DNA from: Medakamo hakoo
Lineage: Eukaryota; Chlorophyta; Trebouxiophyceae; Coccomyxaceae
Assembly: GCA_026636295.1 (NCBI GenBank)
Contig: CP089460.1
Coordinates: 1 to 64,000 of the forward strand
Reading direction: 5' to 3'
DNA: 64,000 nt
Shown here: positions 54,601 through 64,000 of the stretch, one piece after another
Position numbering within the stretch: the stretch's first letter is position 1
How the letters are laid out: each line of letters opens with the position of its first letter
The notes under the pieces: generated by a model
Database searches by the model: none
What the model saw: the letters and a program-made list of their open reading frames with translations, nothing else
What the model was told of the DNA's origin: nothing
Position numbers and translations under genes: made by a program

Positions 54601-55820
54601 CCCAGGCGCTTGCGCTTGGTGGTCGTCGACGCGCCGGCTTCGGCGCCGCCGCCGCCGGCCGCGACGCGGGCGACCGAGCCGGGGAGCGGGCACGGGTCCG
54701 GCAGGACTGTGACGGCGTCGGCCTCGAAGTCGCCGACGCCCGCCAGGTGCAGGCGGGGGCGGGGCCCTCGCAACGCGCCGCCGCCGCGCACGTACCCAAA
54801 CACCGACACCGTCCGGTCGCAGCCCGGGTCCGCCGCCACCAGGCCCGGCGGCGTCGCGTCCTCAAACCGGTCGGCCACCAGGTAGGCGTGCCCGGCCCGC
54901 CAGGCCAGGGGGCGGAAGCGTTGCACGCCGATGAAGCGGGCCAGGTTGGTGACCTCGCGGTCGGGGTACCGCCCGCGCCGCAGGCCGGAGAAGTAAAACA
55001 GCTTGGCGCCGGCGTAGACTTCCGCCCAGAACCGGGCTTTGAGCGCCTTCTTGGCTTTGCGCAGCTTGGACGGGTCCCGGAAGCCGTCCAGGTGGGTGAG
55101 GACGCCCATGACCTTGGGGAAGCCGGCCACCTGCAGCATGTTGAGGAACTCAAACGTCTCCATCTCGAAGCCGAAGGAGCCGTCGACGCACAGGAGCACC
55201 AGGTCCGCGACTTTGGCGGCGTCCACCATGGCGGTCGGCGTCTGCGGGCACTCCAGGAACGTCAGGCGCCGGGCCTTGCCCGCCACCACCGTGATCGGCC
55301 CGGCCGGGTCGGCCACGCCCTGGCGGGTGTAGTGCCGGATGAGCGAGCGGATGACCGTGGACTTGCCGGACCCCGGCGGGCCTTGCACCAGGACAAGGAA
55401 AGGCGGCGGGTCGGCGGTGTCGGGTCCGGCGGCGGGCGCGTCGGCGACGGGGACTGTGTGGGGGGACGGTGGTGGTGAGGCGGTGAGCGAGCGTTGATGG
55501 AGGGAGAGGGAGGGTGGTGCGGGGCCGCCGCCGCTCGCGCTGCCGCCGCTCCATTTTTCCTCACCGTGCATGCGGCGCTGCTCCTTTTCCGCGGACCGGG
55601 CGCGCTGCAGTTTAGCCCGCCCGCGCGACTGGTTGATGAAGGCCTTGGGGTTGCGGGCCCGGGCGGCGGCCGGGTCCGGGTTGTAGCGCGGCGCCGCCGC
55701 CGCGCCGTCCGCCGCAGCCGTCGCATTGTCGGCCTTCCGCTTCTTTTTCGCTGCGGCCGCCGCCTTGGACGCCTTGGCGCCCTTGGTCGCCTTCTTGTGC
55801 GACTTGGCCGCCTTGCCCAT
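51606..55820 (-). CDS. BMS1: Ribosome biogenesis GTPase BMS1
   Basis: Nucleolar GTPase of the small-subunit processome, needed for 18S rRNA cleavage steps. Exon 1 is 55820-55565; exon 2 is 55453-51606; about 1367 residues. The junction (CAC G + TC) restores RRMHVPVADAPAAGPDTADP, which matches the family; the 111-nt intron is a stop-free multiple of three. The N-terminus is Lys-rich (MGKAAKSHKKATKGAKASKA). P-loop is GPPGSGKST, followed by VADLVLLCVDGSFGFEMETF and GVLTHLDGF. The middle third is a large Asp/Ser/Glu-rich acidic region. The C-terminal AARP2CN/BMS1 core has YVRLTLSRVPAELVQHWDPR, then QALPVYATEDANGRTRALKY and IHRRTAFVKGLFNSPLEAAK. Convergent with ABC4 (65 bp). Confidence 0.96.
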   Translation of the reverse strand: MGKAAKSHKKATKGAKASKAAAAAKKKRKADNATAAADGAAAAPRYNPDPAAARARNPKAFINQSRGRAKLQRARSAEKEQRRMHGEEKWSGGSASGGGPAPPSLSLHQRSLTASPPPSPHTVPVADAPAAGPDTADPPPFLVLVQGPPGSGKSTVIRSLIRHYTRQGVADPAGPITVVAGKARRLTFLECPQTPTAMVDAAKVADLVLLCVDGSFGFEMETFEFLNMLQVAGFPKVMGVLTHLDGFRDPSKLRKAKKALKARFWAEVYAGAKLFYFSGLRRGRYPDREVTNLARFIGVQRFRPLAWRAGHAYLVADRFEDATPPGLVAADPGCDRTVSVFGYVRGGGALRGPRPRLHLAGVGDFEADAVTVLPDPCPLPGSVARVAAGGGGAEAGASTTTKRKRLGDRDRGLYAPMAGVGALLFDRDAVYVDIPDHKVTFTSPDGGGGGGGDADGAPTEGVRMVRELATPGDRPTVDAALAASSIRLFAGGPAVAGADAAGWLAAGEAALQAARERRPAPAGMVSAFGSGAGGGGGRGAASSSDEDDGGMSPSSSDDEDGDDAGRRDAASGSDSEGDDDDDAGSSSSDEDDASSGDEGLGNAAAWKAGLADRASAALFARRPADLAALVYGDAAGKADGAGADDGSDGEGELFKLKRPRERVGAAPTAEAAAPATPTANDDEDDASAPAPPSAASLAAWADPARVEGLRNRFVTGDWDAAAARAARLARGGGGGEDGGDGSGSDLDGDWEDMEAAGGGGGGDGGAPPDPETAAALAAGRAAVAAAEAEAEAEARAAAKAAKKAAFDAAYDEGGDAMADDGGGGGDGDEHGAGASKDPAARLDAAAGPNFYDEAKAALAARQARTAAALAALPASDAATLAGVRAGSYVRLTLSRVPAELVQHWDPRRPLVVGGLTPADEGRSFLSLRVKRHRWSPRVLKARDPLILSVGWRRFQALPVYATEDANGRTRALKYTPEHMHCLAYVWGPPAPAGTGVLALAAGALSGAAWRIAATGAVLGADAAPRVVKKLKLVGEPLTIHRRTAFVKGLFNSPLEAAKFEGAAVRTAAGLRGIIKKAAGAGAKAARGHPGAVRVAFEDKPLLSDLVFLRAWVGVPLPSLYNPVTDLLAPSPARARSGGGGGGGGVGPPAAPGTPPPTGGAAAPAAADAPGTAFIPSPTFSGARPGYVFGTGAAGTGYYPDARAGGGGGGRPGKAAAATTAPPAHALSTGPAPPQPRSSHVPATPETDGWLGMRTVAELRRAAGVGAPRDGDSLYRPVERPPRQFNPLKIPKSLVAALPYGSKPTTTPARKRKSLAQRRAVVVTDKRERKAASLVSQLNAIRNAKAGKRREKEAVKRAAHAKKLAADETWRSALRREERKKRFAQAGAAEKREAARGGGGSGRGD

Positions 55821-55971
55821 GGTGGCTGGTGTTTAGGCGAGGGGGCGGCGCGCCCGCTGTTGAAAGAAAAAAAAACGCGGGCCGCCTAGCCCGCGCGTTG
55901 AGCACAGTGAGGGAGTGGGGGGCAGACTTCTGTTTTGCTCCATCAAGACCGACAAAACGCCGCCGGCCGCC

Positions 55972-57290
<1,319 letters not shown>

Positions 57291-57316
57291 GACGAGCGGA
57301 AGCGGAGGGACGGAGG

Positions 57317-57324
57317 TATAAAAG
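57317..57324 (+). promoter_or_regulatory. TATA box (TATAAAAG)
   Basis: A canonical TATAAAAG, 86 bp before the ATG of the twin-Cx9C gene and 27 bp after the PAP2 stop codon. It is the one clear TATA box I see in the window. Transcription would begin near 57345-57355, next to an in-frame upstream ATG at 57352. Confidence 0.5.
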
Positions 57325-57402
57325 TGATGCGGAAATCGAGAAAAAGCGTGGATGGGAGGTCAGAAGCGTGGTCTCGATGGCGTCCCCACAGAACACGAGA
57401 GA

Positions 57403-57856
57403 ATGAATTGGTGGCGTGCGAAGAAAAAAGAGGCCGCGCCACCGCCATCGCCGCCGCCGGAGCCGCCTCCTTCTCCTCCTGAAGAGCCCACCGGCCTGAG
57501 CAAGGCTGCCGCATTGGCGGCGTGCGCTGAAGCCCACCGTGAGTGAGAGGGCGCGACGACACAGAGAGGGGAGACAGCGGCGCACGCGCGGACCCCCGGC
57601 TGGCCTCGCCCCTCGACCCACCACCACCCCTCCCAAAAACTTCGCCCCGCCTTCCCCCCACGCCCGCCGCGCGCTCAACCATCCCATCACAAAAACAACA
57701 GAAAGCCTCCTCCACTGCATCGCCGCCTGCACCTCGCCCTTCAAACCCTGCTGCACAGAAGAGAACACCGCTTTTTGGGCGTGTTACAAGAAAGCTCGCG
57801 GCCTGGGCGATTCCAACGTCGTCGGCCGCGCCTTAAAGGGGGGGCGGAGCGAGTGA
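57403..57856 (+). CDS. Twin Cx9C (CHCH) mitochondrial intermembrane-space protein
   Basis: Small disulfide protein of about 96 residues, exons 57403-57538 and 57702-57856 (phase 1: C + AA). The junction creates a CHCH fold: CAEAHQSLLHC is one Cx9C helix, and CTEENTAFWAC the second, separated by IAACTSPFKPC. Such proteins are imported into the mitochondrial intermembrane space by Mia40 and mostly serve respiratory complex assembly; which member this is cannot be told. The N-terminus is MNWWRAKKKEAA followed by a Pro/Glu stretch. An in-frame ATG at 57352 would add 17 residues. The spliced frame from 57403 holds no other ATG; the next one downstream is the start of the Vps62-domain gene, 6 nt after this stop. 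Confidence 0.82.
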
Positions 57857-57862
57857 GAGGTG

Positions 57863-59095
57863 ATGGCTCCGTCCGCGGACGCACCCAAGCCGCCCGTCGT
57901 CGGCGGCCGCCGGGCGGGGCCTGGCGACGACCGCCGCCGCCGCAGCGCGTCACCCAAGCCACCCCGCACGCTGCGCCCACCCCCGCTCGCGCTCGCGCCG
58001 TCGCCGGCCCGCCTCGCGTCCTTCATCGCGGCCTGGGCGCCCGCCTTCCGCCTGCACCCGGGCGACGCCTATTTGCCGTGTTCAGGGCCCTGGTTTGCTG
58101 CTAGATGTGCGCTGGTTGACCGGGCCGGCACTGTCTTGGCCCCGCGCGGCAGCGGCGTCACCGTCCAGCAAGCCGTCGCGGCCGCGGCCGCGGCCGCGCG
58201 GGCCGACCCGGCCGACCCGGTCGGCGCGGCGCGCGGCGTGCGCCTGGCGCTGGACGTGACGGCCCGCCACGGCCAGCCGCTGGACGAGCTGGATGACGGC
58301 GTGCCAGTCTACGTCCGCGCCCAGCTGGTCCTCCCACCGACGACGCTGGCCGACGGGAGCGAGGCGCCGCCGTCCAGCGACCGGCCGACCGTCGAAATTT
58401 CGTACATCACGCTGTGGGCGTACAATGGCCCGTACTTTGTCCCCCTGCTCGGCAGGTCGCTGGGCCCGGCCATGGGCGCGCACGACGGCGACTGGGAGCG
58501 CGTCACCGCGCGGCTGGACGCGGAAACGGGCGAACTACTGGGCGTGTGGTTCAACGCGCACCGCCCGCGCGACGGGTGCTGGGCCGGCCCCGGCGCGGTC
58601 GAGGTCGAGGGCGGCGGCGGCGCGAGCGACGGCCGCATCGTCTGCTACGTCGCCCGGCATGGCCACGGCTCGTACCCGGCGGCGGGCGTGTACGGGCGTG
58701 CCTTTGGCCTGGCCAACGACCACTGCAGTGGGTCCGGCCCGGCCTGGCGCCCGCGGCGCGCCGTCCTGTTCAGCGCCGACGCGCCGCCCGCGCCGCTCGA
58801 CCGCCCGGCCGGGTCCGCGCCCCAGCTGGGCGTCGTCCCGTGCCGCGGCTGCGACGCGTACGCCGACGCCGACGGCGCGTCCGCGGCCCCACCCCCCCGC
58901 GGCCGGCCCATGCGGGCATCGGCCGCGGCCGACGTGCGCGTCGTGCCGGACGCCGACGGCGTCGGCGCCTTTCCCGGCCACTGGGGCGAGATCCTCGCCC
59001 CACGGTCCCAAGGCTGGTGGGCGCGGGCGGAGTGCCCGGTCTCCCGGTCGACCGTGCAGCGGCTGTTGCTGGAGGCGTGGCCCGAGCCGGAATGA
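57863..59095 (+). CDS. Vps62-domain (DUF946-like) protein
   Basis: Single exon, 410 residues, with a start 6 nt after the twin-Cx9C stop, in the same frame as that gene. The Vps62 fold is seen in HDGDWERVTARLDAETGELL, GVWFNAHRPRDG, IVCYVARHGHGSYPAAGVYG and the Asp-His of LANDHCSGSG. Before it, ISYITLWAYNGPYFVPLLG is also typical of the family, found in plants and fungi; the yeast member is linked to vacuolar protein sorting, but the biochemical role is not known. The first 45 residues are basic and Pro-rich. It has a strong start context (G at -3, G at +4) and no promoter space of its own. It converges on UTP25 with 53 bp between stop codons. Confidence 0.82.
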   Translation: MAPSADAPKPPVVGGRRAGPGDDRRRRSASPKPPRTLRPPPLALAPSPARLASFIAAWAPAFRLHPGDAYLPCSGPWFAARCALVDRAGTVLAPRGSGVTVQQAVAAAAAAARADPADPVGAARGVRLALDVTARHGQPLDELDDGVPVYVRAQLVLPPTTLADGSEAPPSSDRPTVEISYITLWAYNGPYFVPLLGRSLGPAMGAHDGDWERVTARLDAETGELLGVWFNAHRPRDGCWAGPGAVEVEGGGGASDGRIVCYVARHGHGSYPAAGVYGRAFGLANDHCSGSGPAWRPRRAVLFSADAPPAPLDRPAGSAPQLGVVPCRGCDAYADADGASAAPPPRGRPMRASAAADVRVVPDADGVGAFPGHWGEILAPRSQGWWARAECPVSRSTVQRLLLEAWPEPE

Positions 59096-59148
59096 AATGG
59101 AGGCGGGGAGTGTGCAAGACGAAAACAAACAAGCACTAGAGGTCAAGG

Positions 59149-61490
59149 TCAACAAAACACAAACGCGGGCTCGCTGCCCTTGAGCATGCGGCGGGCGCGC
59201 GAGGAGCCGGCGACGCGTTCCAGGGCCAGGGCGTCCAGGGCGCTGAACAGCGCGACGGCGCGGCCACCGGTGGGCGCGTGCGCGCCGCCCCCGCCACCCC
59301 CCTTCGCCCCGACCCAGCCGACCACCTCGGCGTAAAACCCCTCGTGGTCGGGCAGCTGGTAAAACAGGGCGTCCCGCACGCCGCGGACGACGGACCGGTG
59401 GTAAAAGTGGGCGCGTTCGGTGAGGAGGGCGAGGCGTGGCAGGGCGTGGTCGCGCCCGCCGCCCGCCGTGTTTTTCGCAAAGGCAGTGCGCGCGCGGGCA
59501 GCGGCCCGCGGTTCGACGTATTCTCCCAAGTCCGCAATGCCCGTGCCTTCCTCCTTGAAAAACTTCTTCAGCCGCACATAGTCAAAGTACGACGGAATGA
59601 ACAGGAGCTGGCCGGGCAAGCCCGCCGCTTTCATGCGCGGCCAGACGGTGCGGGTGAAGTGGGCGAAACGCGCGTCGGCCGCACTGGCCGGGTCGGCCGG
59701 CGGGAGGCGCTCAAAGGCGAGTTGCACCGTGGGCGACGCCGAGGTCAGGACGCCCGCATACGACGGCACCAGGCGAGCCCTCCCCGCGGCGGAGCTCGCG
59801 CACCGCGCCCACAGCGCCGCGGACGGGGGGTGGACGTGCGACGTCAGGATGACGGTCTGGCGCAGGGTGCGCGCCCACCCCGCCAGGGCGGCGTCCCGGA
59901 CGCGCATCACGTCGCAGGCCGGCGGCTTTTCAGGCAGGCGGTTGAGCGCGCTGAACACCGCGTCCACATGAGCCCAGTTTTGCATGGCGGCCATGTCGGC
60001 GCGGTCCAAGACGGCGATCTCGATGCCGCTCAGAAAGTCGGCGGCGCCTGGGCCGCCGGCGTTTTTGTCGCTCTCCTCGGCCGCGCCCGCCAAGTGCGTG
60101 GCCAGGCCCAGCGGCGACGCCACAATGACGTCACTGGTCTCGAAATCAGAGTACAGGCGGACGGACCCGCGCGTGACCCGAATGCCCAGCCTGAAATGGT
60201 CGTCGTCGTTGCCGGAAAAGAGGGCGGCGTGGTCGGCGGGTTTTGGGTGGCGGGGCTGCTTTTTCGGGCCGCCGCCCTCTTCGTCGCTGCTGCCGTCCTC
60301 GTCGCCGTCCCCAAAATCCTCCAAAAACCGGGCTTTCCCCTGGATGGAGTCGGACCGGGTCTCGGCCTGGACCAGGGACGCCAAGCGGAGGACGGCCCGC
60401 CGCGCCAGCGCCCGCGTCGGGAGGCAGACGAGCGCTTTCGGGCGGGCAAAGCCCTGGTCGCGCGGCGGGGGTGCGTCGTCGTCGCCTTCCTCGGCTGCCG
60501 CGGCGCGCTCGTTGCCTTTGCGGACGCGTGCCGCAGCCGCGACGATGTGAGAGGCGATGTGGACCAGGTACGCGTCCATGAGGTGGTCGGGCGCGGTGGC
60601 GCTGTGGCAGGCGATGGGTGGGGGGTGGGGGGTGGGTGGGCGGGTGGGCGGGTGAGAGAGGTGGGGTGTGGACAGGCTGGGATGGATGGAGGGGACAGAG
60701 GACCGCCCCCGCCTCACACACAAAAACCTCACCTGGTCGGGTACGGCCGGGCCGGCCACAGCACGTCCTTGTACGTCCGCAGCAGTGTCAGCAGGACGGC
60801 CTGGTCGGGCGAGGTGAAGGCCGGGCGGCGGGCAGAGCCTTGGAGCGCTGCCCAGAGAGACGCGACGCGCGGGCGGAGGGCCAGGGAGGCGGGGGAGGGC
60901 GGGACGGACGGCGGCAGTGGGACTGGTCCCGTCGCCAGCCAGCGCGCGTGCGCGCCCCAGCTCTCCGTCAGCAGCAAGCCGGCGTGTGGAGGCTGGGAGG
61001 TGGCGTCGCCTGGGTAGGGCACGCGCCCCGCGTCGAGGTCGGCGACGGCGCTCGCGGTCAGGTCGGCCGAGGACGCCAGGAACGCGTCGGACGGGTCCGG
61101 GGCTGCTGCTGCCGCCGCCCAGGCGGCTTCATCGTCGTCGGCGGCGTCGGCGGCAGGTGGAGGCGGCGGCCCGGCATCCGGCCGGCCCCCTCCCCCAGCA
61201 CGGCCGCGCTTGGCGGGCGGCGGCGGCGGCGGGCTCGCTTTCCGTTCTTTTTTCTTCCGTTTTTCCTCCTTCCGCGCCGCCGCTTTCAGCGAGCCAAACA
61301 GCAGGCTCGCTGCGACCCCACCCTCGGCGGGCGGGAGGGCCAGGTCGTCGTCCGAGTCGGCGCCAGGCGGGGCGGCATTGGCCGCTGCGCCGCCGTCGTC
61401 GGCCGCGGCCGCCGACGCATGTGGACGCGCGCCGCCGCCTCGCCGGGCACTGTCGCCGCGGTGCGTCAGCACGCTGGCCAGGCGGGTCAT
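59149..61490 (-). CDS. UTP25: UTP25/DEF small-subunit processome protein
   Basis: Nucleolar DEAD-helicase-like protein (digestive organ expansion factor in vertebrates) needed for 18S rRNA maturation. Exons are 61490-60733 and 60601-59149 (phase 2: AG + C), about 736 residues. The first 230 residues are acidic and Lys-rich low complexity, then KDVLWPARPYPTSATAPDHL across the junction. The core has KALVCLPTRALARRAVLRLA, DVIVASPLGLATHL, VLDRADMAAMQNWAHVDAVF, RQTVILTSH and PSYFDYVRLKKFFKEE. As in the family, the helicase motifs are degenerate: no P-loop, and LDRAD in place of DEAD. The ending ERVAGSSRARRMLKGSEPAF is characteristic. BMS1, of the same complex, is 3.3 kb away. Confidence 0.9.
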
Positions 61491-61689
61491 TTGTGCGGAC
61501 CTACCGCACGGGTTGCGGGCCGCCGTGGGCGGGTGGCAGGCGCGCTTGTGCAGCGGCTAGGTGCACACTGAAGAAACGCTCTAGTGGGGACAGACCGCAA
61601 GCGCGCTGCAGGGGTGCAACCCTCTGCCTCGGCATACCCAAAACTACATGCACACACACACCGCCCGCCTTCCCTCTCTCTCGACCCCC

Positions 61690-62329
61690 TCAGTGCACCA
61701 CCAACGTCGGCACTTTGCTCTTCTTGGCCACGTCAGCAGCAACCGACCCGCGCCACCAGGTGCGCAACGGCGACGACGGGTGGTGGGCGACCACGACGGC
61801 CGCCGCCTGCAACGCGTCTGCTTTCTCAGCGATGGCCGCCGCGATGTCGCCCGGGTCTTTGTCCCGCGCAGAAATCAGGTGGACCTCAAAGGGCACGCCC
61901 GCGGACGTCAGCTGGCCCGTGAACCGGGTCCGAATCATGCGCACGGCCTCCGACGCGGTCGCGTCGCCGTCGTCGTCTTCGTCCGTCGGGGGGATCCACA
62001 CGCCCGGGTGGACCTGGAGCGGCTCCGGTTCCGGGATGGCGTGAACCAAGTGGATCCCGTCGCCGGGTTTGGTCAGGTTGGCGAGGACCCAGGCCAGGGC
62101 GTGTTGGGCGTCCTGTGAAGGGCGTCGTGTTGGACGTGCGTGTTGGGGTGGGGTGAAGAGGGTTGAGAGAGCGGCGGCGCGCAGAGTGTGTGCATTCTGA
62201 ATGCCCGCGAAAACAACAAACCTCTGAATCATCCACGGCAACAACGAGGTGGCGAGTACAGGAGAGTGTGGCGGTGTCAGCCCGCGCAAGCGCGGGCTCG
62301 GGAAGTGGGGGTTCCGGGCGGTCCGACAT
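61690..62329 (-). CDS. Universal stress protein (UspA-like)
   Basis: Single-domain USP of 176 residues, exons 62329-62222 and 62112-61690, phase 0. The fold starts RHLVVAVDDSEDAQHALAWV across the junction and ends VAKKSKVPTLVVH, with GIHLVHAIPEPE as strand two and AAAVVVAHHPSS before the last helix. In ATP-binding USPs this last region reads G-2X-G-9X-G(S/T); here the two first glycines are not present (HHPSSPLRTWWRGS), though GS is kept, so nucleotide binding is uncertain. The N-terminal 25 residues are Pro/Glu/Ala-rich. No targeting signal is evident. Confidence 0.85.
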
Positions 62330-62534
62330 CGTTTGTGTTTTGTTCCTCCTCGGCGGAAGACCGCAGACTGAGCCGCGCTCTACGGCGCCTGCCCTCCCCC
62401 CTTCCATCCAGTCGCACCCCCATGTTTTTTGTGTGTTTTCGGGGGTCTCCGAACAATGCTCAAGTAAGTGATCACACAGGCTCTCCCTCTCCCCCACTCA
62501 GTCCCCCCCCCCCTCTTCTCAAGTACAAAAAGAA

Positions 62535-63950
62535 TCAGGTCGACGCGGGCGCCTTGGCAGCCGGCTTGGGCGCTTCCGCGGGCTTGGCCAGCTCCGCCGC
62601 GTCGGCAAACCGTTTGGCCGCCTTGGCGGGGGTGGCAGCGGCCGACGGCTCGTCATCGCCCGACGCCGGCGCGGACGGCACGCCGTCATCGCCCCCGGCC
62701 TTGCCAGCCGTCGGTTCCTCACCGGGCGGGGCCAGGCCGGCCAACCCGACACTCCCGCCAAAGCCCGTCTGCCAGTCGGCCTTGCCGCCCGTCGCCGTGA
62801 ACGGCCGCTCGTCCGCGCCCGCCCACAGGCCAAACGCCTGCATGAGCTGGACGCGCAGCGCACTCCAGGACGCGATGTCCGCGGCCGCGTCGTACCCCAT
62901 CTTCTGGGCCGGGTCCGTGCGCGGCGGCAGGTCGCGCATGCCAAACCCGGCGCCGACGCCCGCGTACGTCGTCCACGTGTACTTGGCGCCGGCCTTGTCC
63001 AGCTCCGCCTTGAAGGCGGCCGTGTCCTTGGCTTTGACGGTGACGTCGTCGTTGCCCGTGAACAGGGCCAGGCGGGCCGCGCCGGGCTCCATGGGCGCGC
63101 CCGCGGTCGCGACGCTCATCGGGGACGGGTGGAAGGCGGCGACCAGCTGCAGGTTTTCGGTCTCGCCCGACGCCCGGAACAGCTGCAGGGCCGCAAACCC
63201 GCCAAAGTTCCAGCCGACGGCGGCGACCTGGCCCTGGGCGGCCATGGGCAGGGTGCGCACCGCGTTCAGCGCGGTCATCAGCCGGCCCTTCAACAGGCCC
63301 TCGCTCATGACATACGTCTTGGCGAGCTGGGCCCGCGTGTTGACGGCCATGGCGGGGCCCTGCAAGACTTTGTTGCCGTACAGGTCGGGCACCATGGCGA
63401 TGTAGCCGTCCGCGGCCAGCAGGTTGGCCCGCCACTTCTCGTAGTTGCCGATGCCGTCGGCGTCCGGGATGACGAGGACGACCGGGCGCTTCGTGTCGAC
63501 GAGGTCGGACGCGTTGCCGTACGCCAGGTACCCGGTCAGGTTGACCTGGCCGTCAAAGTACTTGACGGACGCGTGCTTGATCCTGGCCGGGTTCCATAGG
63601 ACCGGGAAGTCGTAGTCCTTGGCCGCGTCGACGCCGGACTTGTCCGGCTTGGGCTTGTAGCCGGGCGCCAGGTCCGCGTCCGGGTCGTCCGGGCCGCCCG
63701 GCGCGGTCGGATCGCCGCCGACAGGCGGTTCCGCCGCACCCGGCTTCACGGGCTTTTGGTTGGCGTACGGGTTGACGGGCGTGCCAGGCGCGGGGGGAGG
63801 GTCGGCCGCCGCGTCGGCGCCGACCGTGGCTTGCGGCTTCGGGTCGGCGGCGGCGGCGGCGCCCACGAGGGGCGTGGACGGCGCCACGCTGTCGACCTGG
63901 GCGGACGCGAGCGTCGCCAGGGCCAGGAGGAAGGCGGCCAGGGCGGCACG
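62535..63950 (-). CDS. Secreted dienelactone-hydrolase-like protein (5' end beyond window)
   Basis: At least 471 residues. The exon opens at 63950 after a CAACAACAG acceptor and has no ATG, so the start lies past base 64000. Its first residues RAALAAFLLALATLASAQ are a signal-peptide core with a cleavage site, so the protein enters the secretory path. A Pro/Gly/Asp linker leads to the DLH domain: YFDGQVNLTGYLAYGNA, VVLVIPDADGIGNYEKWRAN, VGWNFGGFAALQL and FTGNDDVTVKAKD. The nucleophile cysteine of DLH (GxCxGG) is asparagine here, and the histidine region reads YAGVGAGFGMRD without His, so it is probably not an active hydrolase. The C-terminal 80 residues are Ala/Pro/Glu-rich. Confidence 0.82.
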   Translation of the reverse strand, partial: RAALAAFLLALATLASAQVDSVAPSTPLVGAAAAADPKPQATVGADAAADPPPAPGTPVNPYANQKPVKPGAAEPPVGGDPTAPGGPDDPDADLAPGYKPKPDKSGVDAAKDYDFPVLWNPARIKHASVKYFDGQVNLTGYLAYGNASDLVDTKRPVVLVIPDADGIGNYEKWRANLLAADGYIAMVPDLYGNKVLQGPAMAVNTRAQLAKTYVMSEGLLKGRLMTALNAVRTLPMAAQGQVAAVGWNFGGFAALQLFRASGETENLQLVAAFHPSPMSVATAGAPMEPGAARLALFTGNDDVTVKAKDTAAFKAELDKAGAKYTWTTYAGVGAGFGMRDLPPRTDPAQKMGYDAAADIASWSALRVQLMQAFGLWAGADERPFTATGGKADWQTGFGGSVGLAGLAPPGEEPTAGKAGGDDGVPSAPASGDDEPSAAATPAKAAKRFADAAELAKPAEAPKPAAKAPAST

Positions 63951-64000
63951 CTGTTGTTGAGTGGAGGTGGAAGGGAGGGGGGGGGTGGATGGGTGAGTGG

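Overview
This window is the left end of a chromosome from a very GC-rich, gene-dense nuclear genome. It opens with 106 bases of perfect CCCTAA telomere repeat (TTAGGG type). I read about 34 protein-coding genes after it, most with one to three short GT-AG introns of roughly 60-430 nt. The gene content points to a photosynthetic green-lineage eukaryote, probably a unicellular green alga. The evidence is a MenA/ABC4-type phylloquinone prenyltransferase, a SPA-type light-signalling repressor, a Rubisco-LSMT-like protein, a DUF3700 protein, plant-type mitochondrial ATP synthase subunit d, shikimate kinase, and several likely plastid or mitochondrial presequences. I cannot name the species. TTAGGG telomeres are less usual in this lineage than TTTAGGG.

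Layout. 1-2.8 kb: telomere and a gene-free subtelomere with small diverged repeats. 2.8-15.4 kb: threonine aldolase, a lectin/CBM-like protein, RPAP1, a DEAD-box helicase and eIF2-gamma. 15.7-24 kb: ING-type PHD protein, a DysF plus class-3 lipase protein, SAICAR synthetase, an LSMT-like SET protein and a small unknown. 24.4-33.1 kb: OXA1/YidC-TPR, RNA 3'-phosphate cyclase, thymidylate kinase, adenylosuccinate lyase and an RsmD-like methyltransferase. 33.3-43.4 kb: a small glycine-zipper membrane protein, a flavin-reductase-like protein, a response-regulator/SPA fusion, shikimate kinase, ENY2 and an RMC1-like protein. 43.5-51.5 kb: DUF3700 protein, rhodanese, two unknowns, ATP synthase d and ABC4. 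51.6-64 kb: BMS1, a PAP2 phosphatase, a twin-Cx9C protein, a Vps62-domain protein, UTP25, a universal stress protein and a secreted dienelactone-hydrolase-like protein that runs off the window.

The most striking features are two. First, one gene joins a complete receiver domain (D32/D33, D79, S109, K131) to a SPA kinase-like/WD40 protein. Second, there are two same-strand gene pairs, ENY2 with the RMC1-like gene and the Cx9C gene with the Vps62 gene. In these the second start codon lies 8 or 6 nt after the first stop, and the upstream coding sequence has no internal AUG. That is what bicistronic mRNAs read by leaky scanning would look like. Intron 3' ends are often (CA)-rich, and one intron ends in about 90 AC units.

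Exon boundaries and starts were worked out by eye from splice consensus, reading phase and protein-family conservation. No alignment or expression data were available.
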